A stretch of DNA of 64,000 nt from Motiliproteus sp. MSK22-1 (GTDB taxonomy: Bacteria; Pseudomonadota; Gammaproteobacteria; Pseudomonadales; Balneatricaceae). The stretch is from positions 248,001-312,000 of the forward strand of contig NZ_MIEQ01000096.1 in the NCBI RefSeq assembly GCF_001968815.1, written 5' to 3'. This document shows, in pieces, positions 54,782-63,361 of the stretch (position 1 is the stretch's first letter; each line of letters begins with the position of its first letter). The notes under the pieces were generated by a model that saw nothing but the letters and a program-made list of their open reading frames with translations, had not been told where the DNA came from and made no database searches. The translations under genes were made by a program, and so were the position numbers.

Positions 54782-56074
54782 TCAGTGCATTATGTTTTTT
54801 TTCAAAAAAGGCGTCTTAAAGCTATCTATCCATAGATGGCAAATAGATGTGAATTTACTTGAACCTAAACCTTTTCCTGAGGGGCGTTGAGCCAACAGAA
54901 TGCACCAGTTGGAATTGGTTTCCAGTATAACAGGTCCGTCTTTCGACAAGCCTATATCCCAACCGAGAAAGACATAATCTGCAACCTGCTGGTGTGCACG
55001 TTTTATTAATGCAACTGTTTCCTGCCAGTACGGCAGCTTTCTTCCGATGATCGGTGCTCCTGTATCTGGGTGCTGACAATAACTGTCGCCGAGGCATTTT
55101 TTGGCTACAGCCATTCCCAGTTCACCTGTTTCCAGATCGATTGGGCTCGCGATTCCTCCCGCAGCAAAATTATCGGCCACACCTTCGCCAACAGGCATTT
55201 TGAATGCTGCTCCTATCAGTTCAACGGTTCCGGTCGGGGTAATTCCGGTGATAATACGGCAGGTACCAAAACCTTTGTTAGTCAAGTCGGCGATCTGAGG
55301 GTGGTTAACTAGCCGGGGCTGCACCAGATAAGAATCCTTAAGTGATAATTCTCTCAGGTAATGGTTTAGCCTTTTTTTGTCATAGTGGAGTCCGTCAGAG
55401 CAAAAGTATTGATTGTTTCCCAACCATTCAAAGCGAAGTACCCCCTGGCCCTGGTAACCTGTATTGGGTTTTACAACAAAATCAGCCTCGGGAAGTGGAA
55501 TCTCAGCCCCCTTTAAATCGGTGATTTTTCCGTCAGTAATGACTGCAGTATCGTCAACCATGGGGAAATTATGATTGCGCATTCGGCTGCTAAATTGAAG
55601 TTTGTCTTCCAGTTCTTCGGAGTTTCTGTACTGGTTGATAAAATTCAGCAGGGCGGAGGATGTATTGCCAAGTAAAAATGATTTCGCTTGTGTCAGTCTG
55701 CTGTCGTTGAACAGTTCAAATAGGTAATAAACTTGAGGATTGTTGCAATATAAAAAGGCAATCTTTAACTGATCGATCAGTTGTCTGTAGTAACTAATAT
55801 GATGATTGACTTTGGTTTTTACTGCATAGCGTTTCATCCCTAGACTGATGATTATCAGTGCCCGTATTGGCCAGATTAGTAGCATGTAAAAGTACATGGC
55901 TTGCGATACGTATCGAGCTTTACCCTGGCTCCAGTTCGGATAAAAATACTTTGATGCAATCTGCAACAGTGCATCAAGATCATTTTTCGGTTTGCGCCAT
56001 AGCCACAAAACAGGTGTACGCCCCCAGGCTATCAAAAAAGGAGAGGTTATTTTGCGAAGAATGTTGATCATCAT
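54782..56074 (-). CDS. Sugar-transfer-associated ATP-grasp protein
   Basis: A 430-residue protein. A partly hydrophobic N-terminal part (MYFYMLLIWPIRALIIIS, about 60-78) precedes an ATP-grasp catalytic core. ATP-grasp features are FVVKPNTGYQGQGVLRF, the acidic GWDIGLSKDGPVILETNSNW with Asp and Glu/Asn for metal binding, and SYLVQPRLVNHP. This resembles the ATPgrasp_ST family (sugar-transfer associated), which is found in polysaccharide clusters and related to glutamate-ligase-like enzymes. It probably joins a carboxylate to an amine with ATP; the substrate is unknown. It is the second gene of a unit with a QueC-like protein 59 bases upstream. The ribosome site GGGAG is good. Confidence 0.82.
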   Translation of the reverse strand: MMINILRKITSPFLIAWGRTPVLWLWRKPKNDLDALLQIASKYFYPNWSQGKARYVSQAMYFYMLLIWPIRALIIISLGMKRYAVKTKVNHHISYYRQLIDQLKIAFLYCNNPQVYYLFELFNDSRLTQAKSFLLGNTSSALLNFINQYRNSEELEDKLQFSSRMRNHNFPMVDDTAVITDGKITDLKGAEIPLPEADFVVKPNTGYQGQGVLRFEWLGNNQYFCSDGLHYDKKRLNHYLRELSLKDSYLVQPRLVNHPQIADLTNKGFGTCRIITGITPTGTVELIGAAFKMPVGEGVADNFAAGGIASPIDLETGELGMAVAKKCLGDSYCQHPDTGAPIIGRKLPYWQETVALIKRAHQQVADYVFLGWDIGLSKDGPVILETNSNWCILLAQRPSGKGLGSSKFTSICHLWIDSFKTPFLKKNIMH

Positions 56075-56133
56075 TAATCTCCCTGACAGACCTGTCGGTC
56101 ATCGCCAGAAAGCTGATTCTGAGTACCTTTCGC

Positions 56134-57267
56134 TTAAGCTGTTGTTAAGGCTGACTTCAACTTTCTGGCCAAACCACCGAGTAGCAATCTATCGATATCC
56201 TTACTAAGTTGTTTGATTTCAAAACGCCGTACACATCGTTGAACTGCGCTGTGGAGCGCGTTATCGTTGGCGGTTATTGCTGCTTGCTCTATTTGCTTTA
56301 GAAAAGACACATCCGCCGGGTCATATAGGCGTTGTTGGGCAAGGGTTGTTAATAGCTTAGCATCCAATGGGGGAAAATTTGGGCTGCTGAGTTTCAGGGC
56401 TCGAAGGCCAGCCATTGTTCGTATGCATTTTTCACAGGCACCACAGTTATAGCCTTTGTCTTGCCAGCAAACTCTAAGTATTTCCAGTGCCCCGGAATGT
56501 TTTGATAGAAATGTAAGCTTCTCCAGGCGAGTAGCGTCTGCTCCATGATGAATAACGGTGGTGTGAGCGTTACTAAATAAATGATCGGTGATATAGGAAG
56601 TCCCTTCAGGTATTAGTTCGGCGTAACTCAATCCCGAAGCGATGTAACATTGGCGGTAACCTCCGGCCATCGCGATGCTTGCAAGTCCTGCTCCATTCCA
56701 ACTGTTCCAGCCAATCTTATGATGGTGGCCCAAAAAGCGGACATTGGATTCCACAGCAACTAAACTAGCCCCCTGCTGTGCTAAAAAATGGCTATTTGCA
56801 GCGTAAGCTTCTGTGTAAAGCTGCTCATTGTCGAGTTGCATATCAATACCTTTTACGAAAAGCAGCTCGTCAATATTGTTTTTTGCTTTGAGAAAAGTAT
56901 AGGTCCCATCAACACCACCAGAAAAAAATGAGGCTGTTCTTTGGCTACCAACCGGATTACTCAGATTACCGCCGGAGATTTGGATGGGCTTAAGAGATAT
57001 CCCAAAATGTGGAGCCCAGCATAAAAATATATGCTGGGCTTTTGCCAGATTTTCTAGCAATACCGGGCAAACAGGAACATCTCCAGCTATTTCAATATCT
57101 TCCCCTAAAGACATGGCTGGAATAAGTGCAGCGGTAATAAAAGGATCAGCCCTGAGCTCAACAGGTTGTTCTGGAGGGAATTGATACCAAACTTCAAAAT
57201 CTCCGCAGAATGCAGAGAGGCGTTGTCCCTTATCGGTGTTGCTGGCAGTGAAGCGACTTATCTTCAT
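56134..57267 (-). CDS. QueC-like PP-loop ATP pyrophosphatase family protein
   Basis: A 377-residue protein. After a roughly 110-residue N-terminal extension comes a PP-loop with F-F-S-G-G-V-D-G-T-Y-T-F (normal form S-G-G-x-D-S). Near the C-terminus is a four-Cys cluster, C-x7-C-x2-C-x2-C (CWQDKGYNCGACEKC), as in the zinc site of 7-cyano-7-deazaguanine synthase QueC. It is much longer than QueC (about 220-240). The second Ser of the P-loop is replaced by Gly. It should adenylate a carboxylate or similar group, but deazaguanine synthesis is not implied, and no other queuosine genes are near. It is co-oriented with the ATP-grasp gene and adjacent to surface-protein genes. Confidence 0.7.
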   Translation of the reverse strand: MKISRFTASNTDKGQRLSAFCGDFEVWYQFPPEQPVELRADPFITAALIPAMSLGEDIEIAGDVPVCPVLLENLAKAQHIFLCWAPHFGISLKPIQISGGNLSNPVGSQRTASFFSGGVDGTYTFLKAKNNIDELLFVKGIDMQLDNEQLYTEAYAANSHFLAQQGASLVAVESNVRFLGHHHKIGWNSWNGAGLASIAMAGGYRQCYIASGLSYAELIPEGTSYITDHLFSNAHTTVIHHGADATRLEKLTFLSKHSGALEILRVCWQDKGYNCGACEKCIRTMAGLRALKLSSPNFPPLDAKLLTTLAQQRLYDPADVSFLKQIEQAAITANDNALHSAVQRCVRRFEIKQLSKDIDRLLLGGLARKLKSALTTA

Positions 57268-57579
57268 AAGTAGGTACGTCGTTTTAATTCCAACAGGGTA
57301 ATCAGCTTAAGCAGCGATATAATTGGTACTCTGATAACAAAGCTTGAGCTTGTCTGATGTTACCACCGTATAGCTAAGGCTCTTTTTAAAACAAGGCCCT
57401 TCTTAAAAAATGCTAATGAGCGAAGGGGCAGTCTTTTTTGTGAACTCTGAACATTCTGTCCCTCTAATCGTTATTGTAGGCTACTGTTAGAAAATTGTGA
57501 TTTGGTTTGCTGTAATAGTTCTGGTTTACGTCCTGATACACTATTGGGTAAAAGGGGCTGATATGGAGAAATTTTTGCT
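57268..57579. other. Intergenic region between divergent genes
   Basis: About 310 bases lie between the QueC-like gene and the FG-GAP gene; no gene is seen. A weak sigma-54-like sequence reading rightward, with CTGG at 57521-57524 and CTGAT at 57533-57537, has the right spacing but misses several consensus bases. Confidence 0.35.
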
Positions 57580-59082
57580 ATGAGTCAGTCTGTTGTTCTA
57601 GGGGTTATGTCCCTTTATTTGTCAGCTTTTTCCTTTTCTGTCGCCGACGGACCCTTTGTTTTTGAGGAGGTAACCGATCAGGTTGTTGACTTGAATCCGC
57701 CTGGGATCGGTAACGTCTTTGATTATGCCTTTATGGATATCAATGATGATAATCGGCTGGATATCGTTTTGAATAATCATCATCGAAACAACCCGACCCC
57801 GATCTACTTGGGGACATCAGATAATAAGTTTAAATTCTGGAAAAATTTTCCGGAAGAGAATGCTGCCCATGCGGGGTTCTGGCTGGGAGAAGTTGATCTG
57901 AATGGTGATGGAAAAACAGATCTTGTACATACCGGCAACGAGGGCGGGGTTGTCATAAATATTAATACGGCTGAGAAAGGGGCGTATGAGCCGCAGTATA
58001 TGCCGATTAACCTTAAGCCCCCGTCACCCTATGCTGCGTTTATTGATTTTAATGGCGATGGAGTTCTGGAAACTCTTACTAAACCGGGGCTGATTTACCA
58101 GGACGTCACGAAGAAAGCTGATCAAGAAGGCATTTTCCATGGGCTCTTTGTGATTAGTGACTTCAATAACGATGGCTGGCCGGATTTATTTTCTCCCGGA
58201 AATCGGGGGCGACATGCCCGGTGGAATGGACCCAGAAGACTGTACCAGAACAATCAAGGTGTTCTTGAACAGATAGATGGTGGGAGGTCGTTGATGAAGG
58301 GGTATCTTGGTGGTTTTGCTCGAACTGCCGATTTCAACAACGATGGAAACATGGATATTTATATATTTGCAAGCAAGAAAATGACACCAGAAGGGGAGGT
58401 GCTTAACAAAAAGATCTTTCCCATGAAGCTGTTTTTGGGTGATGGTCAATTTGGATTTACGGACGTGTCTGAACAGGCTGGGATAGCAAAATCGACACAA
58501 AGAAGCGGTTATAGCCAAGTCTATCTTGCAGACTTAGACAATGATAGTTTTGTTGATATCGTCAATCAGGGTAATTATGGGACGGTTTGTTGGCGTAATA
58601 ATGGAGACGGCAGCTTTTCTGAAGTACCGGTGGCGTCAACGCCCTGGGCGATTAATAAGCACCTTCGCTTTGATGATTATGATATGGATGGACGATTGGA
58701 TGTAGTTACCGGTGGTCCTGGGGCAAGTTGGAAAAGTCGTAAAACTTCTGTTTCAGTATTTCGCAATGTAACGGACAATAAAAATCGTTGGCTAAAACTT
58801 CAGGTTCGTCAATCAGATAAAAATACCATGGGAATTGGTGCGGTCATCACTATTTATCGGGCCGGGACAGCAAAGATTATTGGCAAACAGTTGATGCTGT
58901 CTGATACTGCTGGTCGCAATCCCCGTATGCACTTTGGCCTGGGTCAAATCGACAAAGTAGATATTGAGGTTATTTTTCCAACAACAAAAAAGAAAACACG
59001 TTTTAATGATGTTGAGGCTAATCGGTATGTTGTGCTACAACCGGATGGCAGTGTTACAGATGTGGTGTTTGGCAAAGAATAG
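57580..59082 (+). CDS. Exported FG-GAP/VCBS-repeat protein with ASPIC/UnbV domain
   Basis: A 500-residue exported protein with a signal peptide (about 1-22, MSQSVVLGVMSLYLSAFSFS). It has at least seven Asp-rich calcium-binding repeats, for example DINDDNRLDIV, DLNGDGKTDLV, DFNNDGWPDLF and DYDMDGRLDVV, of the FG-GAP/VCBS beta-propeller type. A C-terminal ASPIC/UnbV-like domain follows (NRWLKLQVRQ, NTMGIGAVITIY, RMHFGLGQ). The CRTAC1-like layout suggests extracellular, calcium-dependent adhesion or matrix binding. There is no PEP-CTERM tail. The ATG lies about 12 bases after GGAG, a long spacing, but no better start is seen. Confidence 0.88.
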   Translation: MSQSVVLGVMSLYLSAFSFSVADGPFVFEEVTDQVVDLNPPGIGNVFDYAFMDINDDNRLDIVLNNHHRNNPTPIYLGTSDNKFKFWKNFPEENAAHAGFWLGEVDLNGDGKTDLVHTGNEGGVVININTAEKGAYEPQYMPINLKPPSPYAAFIDFNGDGVLETLTKPGLIYQDVTKKADQEGIFHGLFVISDFNNDGWPDLFSPGNRGRHARWNGPRRLYQNNQGVLEQIDGGRSLMKGYLGGFARTADFNNDGNMDIYIFASKKMTPEGEVLNKKIFPMKLFLGDGQFGFTDVSEQAGIAKSTQRSGYSQVYLADLDNDSFVDIVNQGNYGTVCWRNNGDGSFSEVPVASTPWAINKHLRFDDYDMDGRLDVVTGGPGASWKSRKTSVSVFRNVTDNKNRWLKLQVRQSDKNTMGIGAVITIYRAGTAKIIGKQLMLSDTAGRNPRMHFGLGQIDKVDIEVIFPTTKKKTRFNDVEANRYVVLQPDGSVTDVVFGKE

Positions 59083-59570
59083 TTCAAGTCTGATTAAATT
59101 CCTTGGTTTAGGAACATATTCTGAATAGCCTCTGTTTTTCTTTGTATCTAATCATATATAAATCAAATTGTTACAAGATTTACTTTAAAAATAGGACTTT
59201 TTCTTATGCCCATAACAGGCTTATATGACTAGGCTGTAGTAGCCAGTTGTTTACAAATCATGGACGAGCATTTCGAAAGAGAAATCCCAGAACGTCGGTT
59301 GTACACTGGTTCGTGGGCGGGGGATTCATACGCGACATGAAACTTTACCCGCCCTTTCACCCCTTTATGCTATACGCCTCATCTTGCGCCACTTTCAAAG
59401 AGAGACTCGCTAGAGTACTGTACTGGCTATGGCATACAGGGTTAAACGAATATTCTTTTCTGCCAAGATGAGCAAAAATGGTAGATTCTCGTTGTGTTTT
59501 CTATTAGTTTTCTTAACAAGCTCGTTTGAATTGCGCCAATCAGGTCTGGAACAAGCTAATAGGTATGATT
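59083..59570. other. Intergenic region with a GC-rich inverted repeat
   Basis: No convincing gene. The first part is AT-rich. GGGCGGG (59315-59321) can pair with CCCGCCC (59348-59354) across a 26-base loop. A 74-residue reading frame spans this hairpin, but has no ribosome site and no recognisable features, so it is not called. Confidence 0.4.
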
Positions 59571-59795
59571 ATGAGTGATAAGAAAGAAAGGGATGTAGAG
59601 AAGCACTACTCAACTTCTGAGTTTGTCGCTAAGTTGCGACGTTTGGCTGATTCTCTGGAGAACGGTGAGAAATTCGAAATACAGATAGCTGGTGAGAGAA
59701 TATATGTCCCTGTAAGAGCTTCTTATAGCATTGAGCATGAACGTGAAAACTCAGAAGAAGAAATTGAATTCCAGATAAAATGGTCAAACGAATAA
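59571..59795 (+). CDS. Amphi-Trp domain-containing small protein
   Basis: A 74-residue cytoplasmic protein. The pattern EFVAKLRRLADSLENGEKFEIQI followed by Y-V-P-V-R-A-S-Y-S-I-E-H-E-R-E and FQIKW is that of the amphi-Trp domain, a small domain of unknown function. I use the ATG of MSDKKERD, seven bases after AGG; longer frames lack a ribosome site. It is a single gene in the accessory region. Confidence 0.8.
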   Translation: MSDKKERDVEKHYSTSEFVAKLRRLADSLENGEKFEIQIAGERIYVPVRASYSIEHERENSEEEIEFQIKWSNE

Positions 59796-60038
59796 AAGTT
59801 CACATAAGCTTCCGATTGCTTAAGTTAGACGTATACAGAGGTCATTGAGTGAGATAACTCTGTGAGGTCGAACCTGTTATTGGGGCGTCATGGGGTTTAG
59901 TCCTTCAGAACAATGGGTAATTCCTGCAAAGTAGGGTGCTGGAAGGAAAACCATAGGCTAAAATAGGACTGGTAAACCCCTCCAAAGCTGAGTTTGGAAG
60001 GAGATAGATAAACATTAATTGAAAAAACGGGATTCGTT

Positions 60039-60584
60039 ATGCCAGAAAAGCAGGTCATTGAGCGATTAGAAGCACTTGTCCAGGTCGATAAAAGAGTTAA
60101 CCATGCACTCGCTGAATTGGATAAAGGTCGGGATGATCTTCGAGAAGTTAAATCACAGCTCAAAGCCTTGAAGTCTTTGGACCCTGAGCGTCTGAAGAAA
60201 AATCTGGCTGAATCAAAAAAGAAAATTGCCACTAAAAATGACGAGATTAAGCTACAGAAAAAGGAGTTAGCAAAACTTCGTAAAGAACTGAGAGAAGTTA
60301 AAGCAGAACTCAGTGCCTCAAGCGGTGAAACTAACGCCTTTTACACCAGTTCATGTAAACAATGGGAGTTATTCACGACTGGCTTTAAGTTTTCTACTGA
60401 GAAAGCCACTTCTAATACTTCCCGTGTACGTTGTTTAAACAGAGAAACTGGCACAAGCGTCATTGCTAGCGCCCTCAATGAGGGTAAAGTCAGTTGGAGT
60501 GATGATATTGGCGTTCCAAATGAGGTTTCAGAAAAAGCTGCTGAGTATATAGCAGAGAATGGTCTGTCCACATCCCGCAGCTAA
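60039..60584 (+). CDS. Coiled-coil hypothetical protein
   Basis: A 181-residue protein. Residues 5-100 form a highly charged heptad-rich coiled coil (for example KNLAESKKKIATKNDEIKLQ). The last 80 residues are a short globular part (KQWELFTTGFKFSTEKATSN and ending ENGLSTSRS). No signal peptide or known domain is seen. A possible hairpin, TCCAAA with TTTGGA, lies in the leader about 45 bases before the start. The ribosome site is weak. Function unknown. Confidence 0.7.
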   Translation: MPEKQVIERLEALVQVDKRVNHALAELDKGRDDLREVKSQLKALKSLDPERLKKNLAESKKKIATKNDEIKLQKKELAKLRKELREVKAELSASSGETNAFYTSSCKQWELFTTGFKFSTEKATSNTSRVRCLNRETGTSVIASALNEGKVSWSDDIGVPNEVSEKAAEYIAENGLSTSRS

Positions 60585-60722
60585 GTTGATGCGTTAATGG
60601 AATCAGGTGGTTTCTGCCTGGTTCTGTTTTAGGGGAGGATTACATCGGTACTGGTTCTATTGCTGGTAGTGTCCCCTTTGGATTGCTCTTTAAACAAGGG
60701 GCGCAAATGGCCGCCTAAGAGA

Positions 60723-61379
60723 TCAATCACGCTGAAATTTGAGAATAAACCCTTTGAACGGTAGCTCAAGATAGTTGGTATGTGTCGGTTTTATGTGGGC
60801 ATTACTATACCCGTACTTTTCCATTTGAAGGCTGAATTTATTTTTTCGTCCTCGCCCCGGATCTACCAGAATTACTTCACAGGCTGGATTGGCGTGATTT
60901 TCTATAAAATCAGCTAATAGCTGTATATGCTGATCTTCATACAGGAGGTCGCTGCCAACTATTAAGTCAAAGCGACCAAGTTTATCGGTTTTATCTGCCC
61001 AATCAACGCGTTCAAACTCAATAACTTTACCGTTGTTGAGTTTGGTGTTTCGCTGTAAGAAAAAACCTACCTCTGGATGGTAATCAGTGGCGGTGATATC
61101 CGCATTTTGCTTGTTGAGCAGTAAACTGGATAAGGCCATTCCACATCCAATCTCAAGTATTCTTTTGCGATCAGTTTGATAGTCTGAAAGGTAATGGGCA
61201 AGAACGAAGCCTGATGGCCAGATGACGCCAAAAAGGGGCCAGGTTGCAGAAGATATACCAAGGTTTTGAGCGATACCGTCAGGGTCGCTGAATTGTTGGT
61301 TATCCCGTAAAGTACAGAGATGAATATCGGTGCTACCAAACTCAACGGTCTGGTAGCGAACACGAACAGGTAATGTCAT
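60723..61379 (-). CDS. Class I methyltransferase, METTL21/lysine-methyltransferase-like
   Basis: A 218-residue SAM-dependent methyltransferase. Motif I is ILEIGCGMALSSLLL, motif II ITATDYHPE, and the catalytic-region motif is F-D-L-I-V-G-S-D-L-L-Y. The D-L-L-Y signature and the W-P-S-G-F-V-L-A-H-Y-L segment before motif I are typical of the Methyltransf_16 group, many of which methylate protein lysines. A target cannot be predicted. It is convergent with the coiled-coil gene. Confidence 0.85.
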   Translation of the reverse strand: MTLPVRVRYQTVEFGSTDIHLCTLRDNQQFSDPDGIAQNLGISSATWPLFGVIWPSGFVLAHYLSDYQTDRKRILEIGCGMALSSLLLNKQNADITATDYHPEVGFFLQRNTKLNNGKVIEFERVDWADKTDKLGRFDLIVGSDLLYEDQHIQLLADFIENHANPACEVILVDPGRGRKNKFSLQMEKYGYSNAHIKPTHTNYLELPFKGFILKFQRD

Positions 61380-61487
61380 TATCTATCCCAATGGGTGAAT
61401 GAGGCTAAGCCAGCTATCTTAAATAAATGACAAAACATGAGTTAGTTCAGGGTATAGCAATCTGAGGTAAGTGCAAGGCATTTAAAC

Positions 61488-61652
61488 ATGGTAAGGAAGG
61501 GGGCATCTGTTGATTGTCCTTCTATCGATCCTGGTCATTTGGTAATCCACCCGAAGAATGTTGGCATTATTTTTGACCCTTCAGGGACGGCTATTTGGAT
61601 AGTGATCCAGCTGGATGAGTGCAATATACTTATTGAGGTCAAAACGAAATAA
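61488..61652 (+). CDS. Possible small hypothetical protein (54 aa)
   Basis: A 54-residue frame whose stop lies 13 bases before the DksA-type zinc-finger gene. The product is protein-like: VDCPSIDPGHLVIHPK, then IIFDPSGTAIWIVIQLD, ending LIEVKTK. An AAGG lies nine bases before the ATG, a weak ribosome site. No family is recognised. The close spacing to the next gene would fit a two-gene operon. It is a tentative call. Confidence 0.4.
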   Translation: MVRKGASVDCPSIDPGHLVIHPKNVGIIFDPSGTAIWIVIQLDECNILIEVKTK

Positions 61653-61665
61653 AGGAGAGTGAACT

Positions 61666-61932
61666 ATGGCCGGTGGTTGGGCCCGTGATGGTGCCGTACA
61701 GGATCAAATCGATGCAAGTGTTGAAGATGCGGTTAAACTGGCAAGAAGTCGGTTATCTGCTGGCGAAAGCTTAACTAATTGTGAGGAGTGCGATACTGTC
61801 ATTCCAGATGCTCGTCGAAAAGCAATCCCGGGAATTCGCTTTTGTGTTGCCTGCCAGTCTGCGCTTGAAGAGCGGCAAACTAAGTCGAATGGAATAAATC
61901 GCCGAGGCAGTAAAGACAGTCAGTTAAGGTAA
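61666..61932 (+). CDS. DksA/TraR C4-type zinc-finger protein (YbiI-like)
   Basis: An 88-residue protein with a C4 zinc finger: C-E-E-C and, 18 residues on, C-V-A-C, in the contexts NCEECDTVIPDARR and IRFCVACQSALEE. The start MAGGWARDGAVQDQIDASVEDAV is typical of the short YbiI/TraR group. It lacks the long coiled-coil of DksA, but members may still enter the RNA polymerase secondary channel. The GGAG ribosome site is strong. Confidence 0.93.
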   Translation: MAGGWARDGAVQDQIDASVEDAVKLARSRLSAGESLTNCEECDTVIPDARRKAIPGIRFCVACQSALEERQTKSNGINRRGSKDSQLR

Positions 61933-62016
61933 TTTGATCGTTGGTGTTTAATTGTTACCTTCTAATTGTTTGCTGGTTATACGTTCATAAGGATCTATAC
62001 ATACAGGGTCGTACAA

Positions 62017-62805
62017 ATGTCCAAAAGCATTGATTACTATACCAAAAAGACTATCTCGTCATGGGATGAAGTTGCTCCCAGACATGCATCGACCAATGCT
62101 ACGCTGTTTGTTGATGTTGCTGATAACCGTTTTAATAACCTCAATCCAGACTTTGATGCTCTTATAGATGGCTACGGAGTATTACATAAATCAGTTGTTC
62201 AAGTTTGTTGTAACAACGGGGTTGATCTGATTTCAATAAAAAATAAGGGGGCTGGTCGCTGCTTAGGTATCGATGGTTCCAGAGCTTTTGTTGATCAAGC
62301 TATTCAACTGGCGCAGTCATCTGGACATTCGGGCCTGGAATTTTGTCATTCAGACATTTATAGATTGCCCGACCTGTATCGGAACTCATTCGATATCGCG
62401 ATGATTACTGTCGGTGTCTTTAACTGGATGCCTGATCTATTCAAGTTCATGGAAATTTGCGCGTCACTGATAAAGCCAGGCGGGGTACTTCTGGTCGAAG
62501 AAATTCATCCTATCCTTGGTATGTATGAGCAGGGAGAGCCTTCTTTTATAGATGCTTCATACTTTAATACGCAGCCGTTTAAGGACACCAGCGGTCTTGA
62601 TTACTTTACAAATGAAAAGTATGAGGGCAAAGAGAATTTTTGGTTTCATCACTCACTAACCGATGTTTTTATGGCTGCAATTGCCAGCAATTTGCAGTTA
62701 GAGCATATTAAAGAATTGGATTACAACATCGGTAATTATTGCGCTGATCTGGAGTTTGTTGAAAACAATCCCCCACTTGGAATAAATTTAGCCTGGCGAA
62801 AATAG
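62017..62805 (+). CDS. SAM-dependent methyltransferase
   Basis: A 262-residue class I methyltransferase. The SAM-binding region is somewhat divergent: VVQVCCNNGVDLISIKN replaces the usual E-x-G-x-G-x-G. LGIDGSRAFVDQA and SFDIAMITVGVFNWMPDL follow, then GGVLLVEEIHP. The overall style fits small-molecule methyltransferases of the UbiE/Methyltransf_11/25 type. I use the ATG after AGGG; a longer frame adds 17 residues. The substrate is unknown. Confidence 0.85.
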   Translation: MSKSIDYYTKKTISSWDEVAPRHASTNATLFVDVADNRFNNLNPDFDALIDGYGVLHKSVVQVCCNNGVDLISIKNKGAGRCLGIDGSRAFVDQAIQLAQSSGHSGLEFCHSDIYRLPDLYRNSFDIAMITVGVFNWMPDLFKFMEICASLIKPGGVLLVEEIHPILGMYEQGEPSFIDASYFNTQPFKDTSGLDYFTNEKYEGKENFWFHHSLTDVFMAAIASNLQLEHIKELDYNIGNYCADLEFVENNPPLGINLAWRK

Positions 62806-62896
62806 CATCAGTCAAATACCCAAGAGAGAGCTTTTCAGAAAGATAGATAGGATAGGGCGATTCATGATGAATGGTCAATCTTCTTAATAACGTCTA

Positions 62897-62932
62897 TCCA
62901 GTTATCAACGTTCTTGCAAAACGATAACTGGA
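62897..62932. repeat. Perfect 10-bp inverted repeat
   Basis: TCCAGTTATC and GATAACTGGA form a perfect inverted repeat with a 16-base spacer. It lies four bases before the terminator stem of the methyltransferase gene and may be part of the same 3' structure. Confidence 0.6.
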
Positions 62933-62935
62933 ATC

Positions 62936-62963
62936 AACGTGCTACTATTCAGCACGTTTTTTT
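62936..62963 (+). terminator. Rho-independent terminator after methyltransferase
   Basis: A stem of AACGTGCT with AGCACGTT around a seven-base loop is followed by five further T (seven in the run overall). It lies 130 bases after the methyltransferase stop. Confidence 0.88.
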
Positions 62964-63278
62964 AATTCCATTTGAATCTCATTCTTGAGTCAGGGTTCCA
63001 GTAATGATGACTATGCGCTTGCTGAAATGTTGCTGTGGGGTCTTTAGGTCGGCTATTCGTGGCGGGAAGCCCAAAGACCTGTGGCATGGAGGCTATCGGG
63101 TTGACTATACCTTGATCTTGAGGTCTGGAGTAGTCACCGACCAAATAGGGTGTGTAGGGGGTAACGTAGTCGGTATCTCGCAAGTGACGGTTTGAATGCT
63201 TTCAGTCGGCTGGATATCACTCAGGTGGTTTAGAGAAGAGACAACTGTAGGTTTTTCACACATCAAGGCAGTAGCCAT
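62962..63278 (-). pseudogene. Possible frameshifted small gene
   Basis: On the minus strand an ATG behind AAGGA (five-base spacing) opens a 57-residue frame (MATALMCEKPTVVSSLNHLS, then a stop at 63105). A second, overlapping frame continues to 62962 with a protein-like, Tyr-rich start (DTDYVTPYTPYLVGDYSR) and end NPDSRMRFKWN. Joining the two by one frameshift would give a protein of about 105 residues. It may be a broken gene or two short frames. It lies downstream of an integrase remnant on the same strand. No family recognised. Confidence 0.35.
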
Positions 63279-63361
63279 GTAAAGTTCCTTTTAAGTAGAT
63301 TCCAATGAGCGGCGTGATGTTACAGGATGCTGTCATTGAAGTCTTGCGATTTTACAGTTAG

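Noticed and set aside
57521-57537. Sigma-54-like promoter before the FG-GAP gene
   Set aside because: The spacing is right but too many consensus positions differ (CTGGTTT and CTGAT), so it is mentioned only as a weak candidate within the gap.
59247-59471. 74-residue plus-strand frame in the gap after the FG-GAP gene
   Set aside because: No ribosome site, no recognisable domain, and it spans a GC-rich inverted repeat; composition does not look coding.
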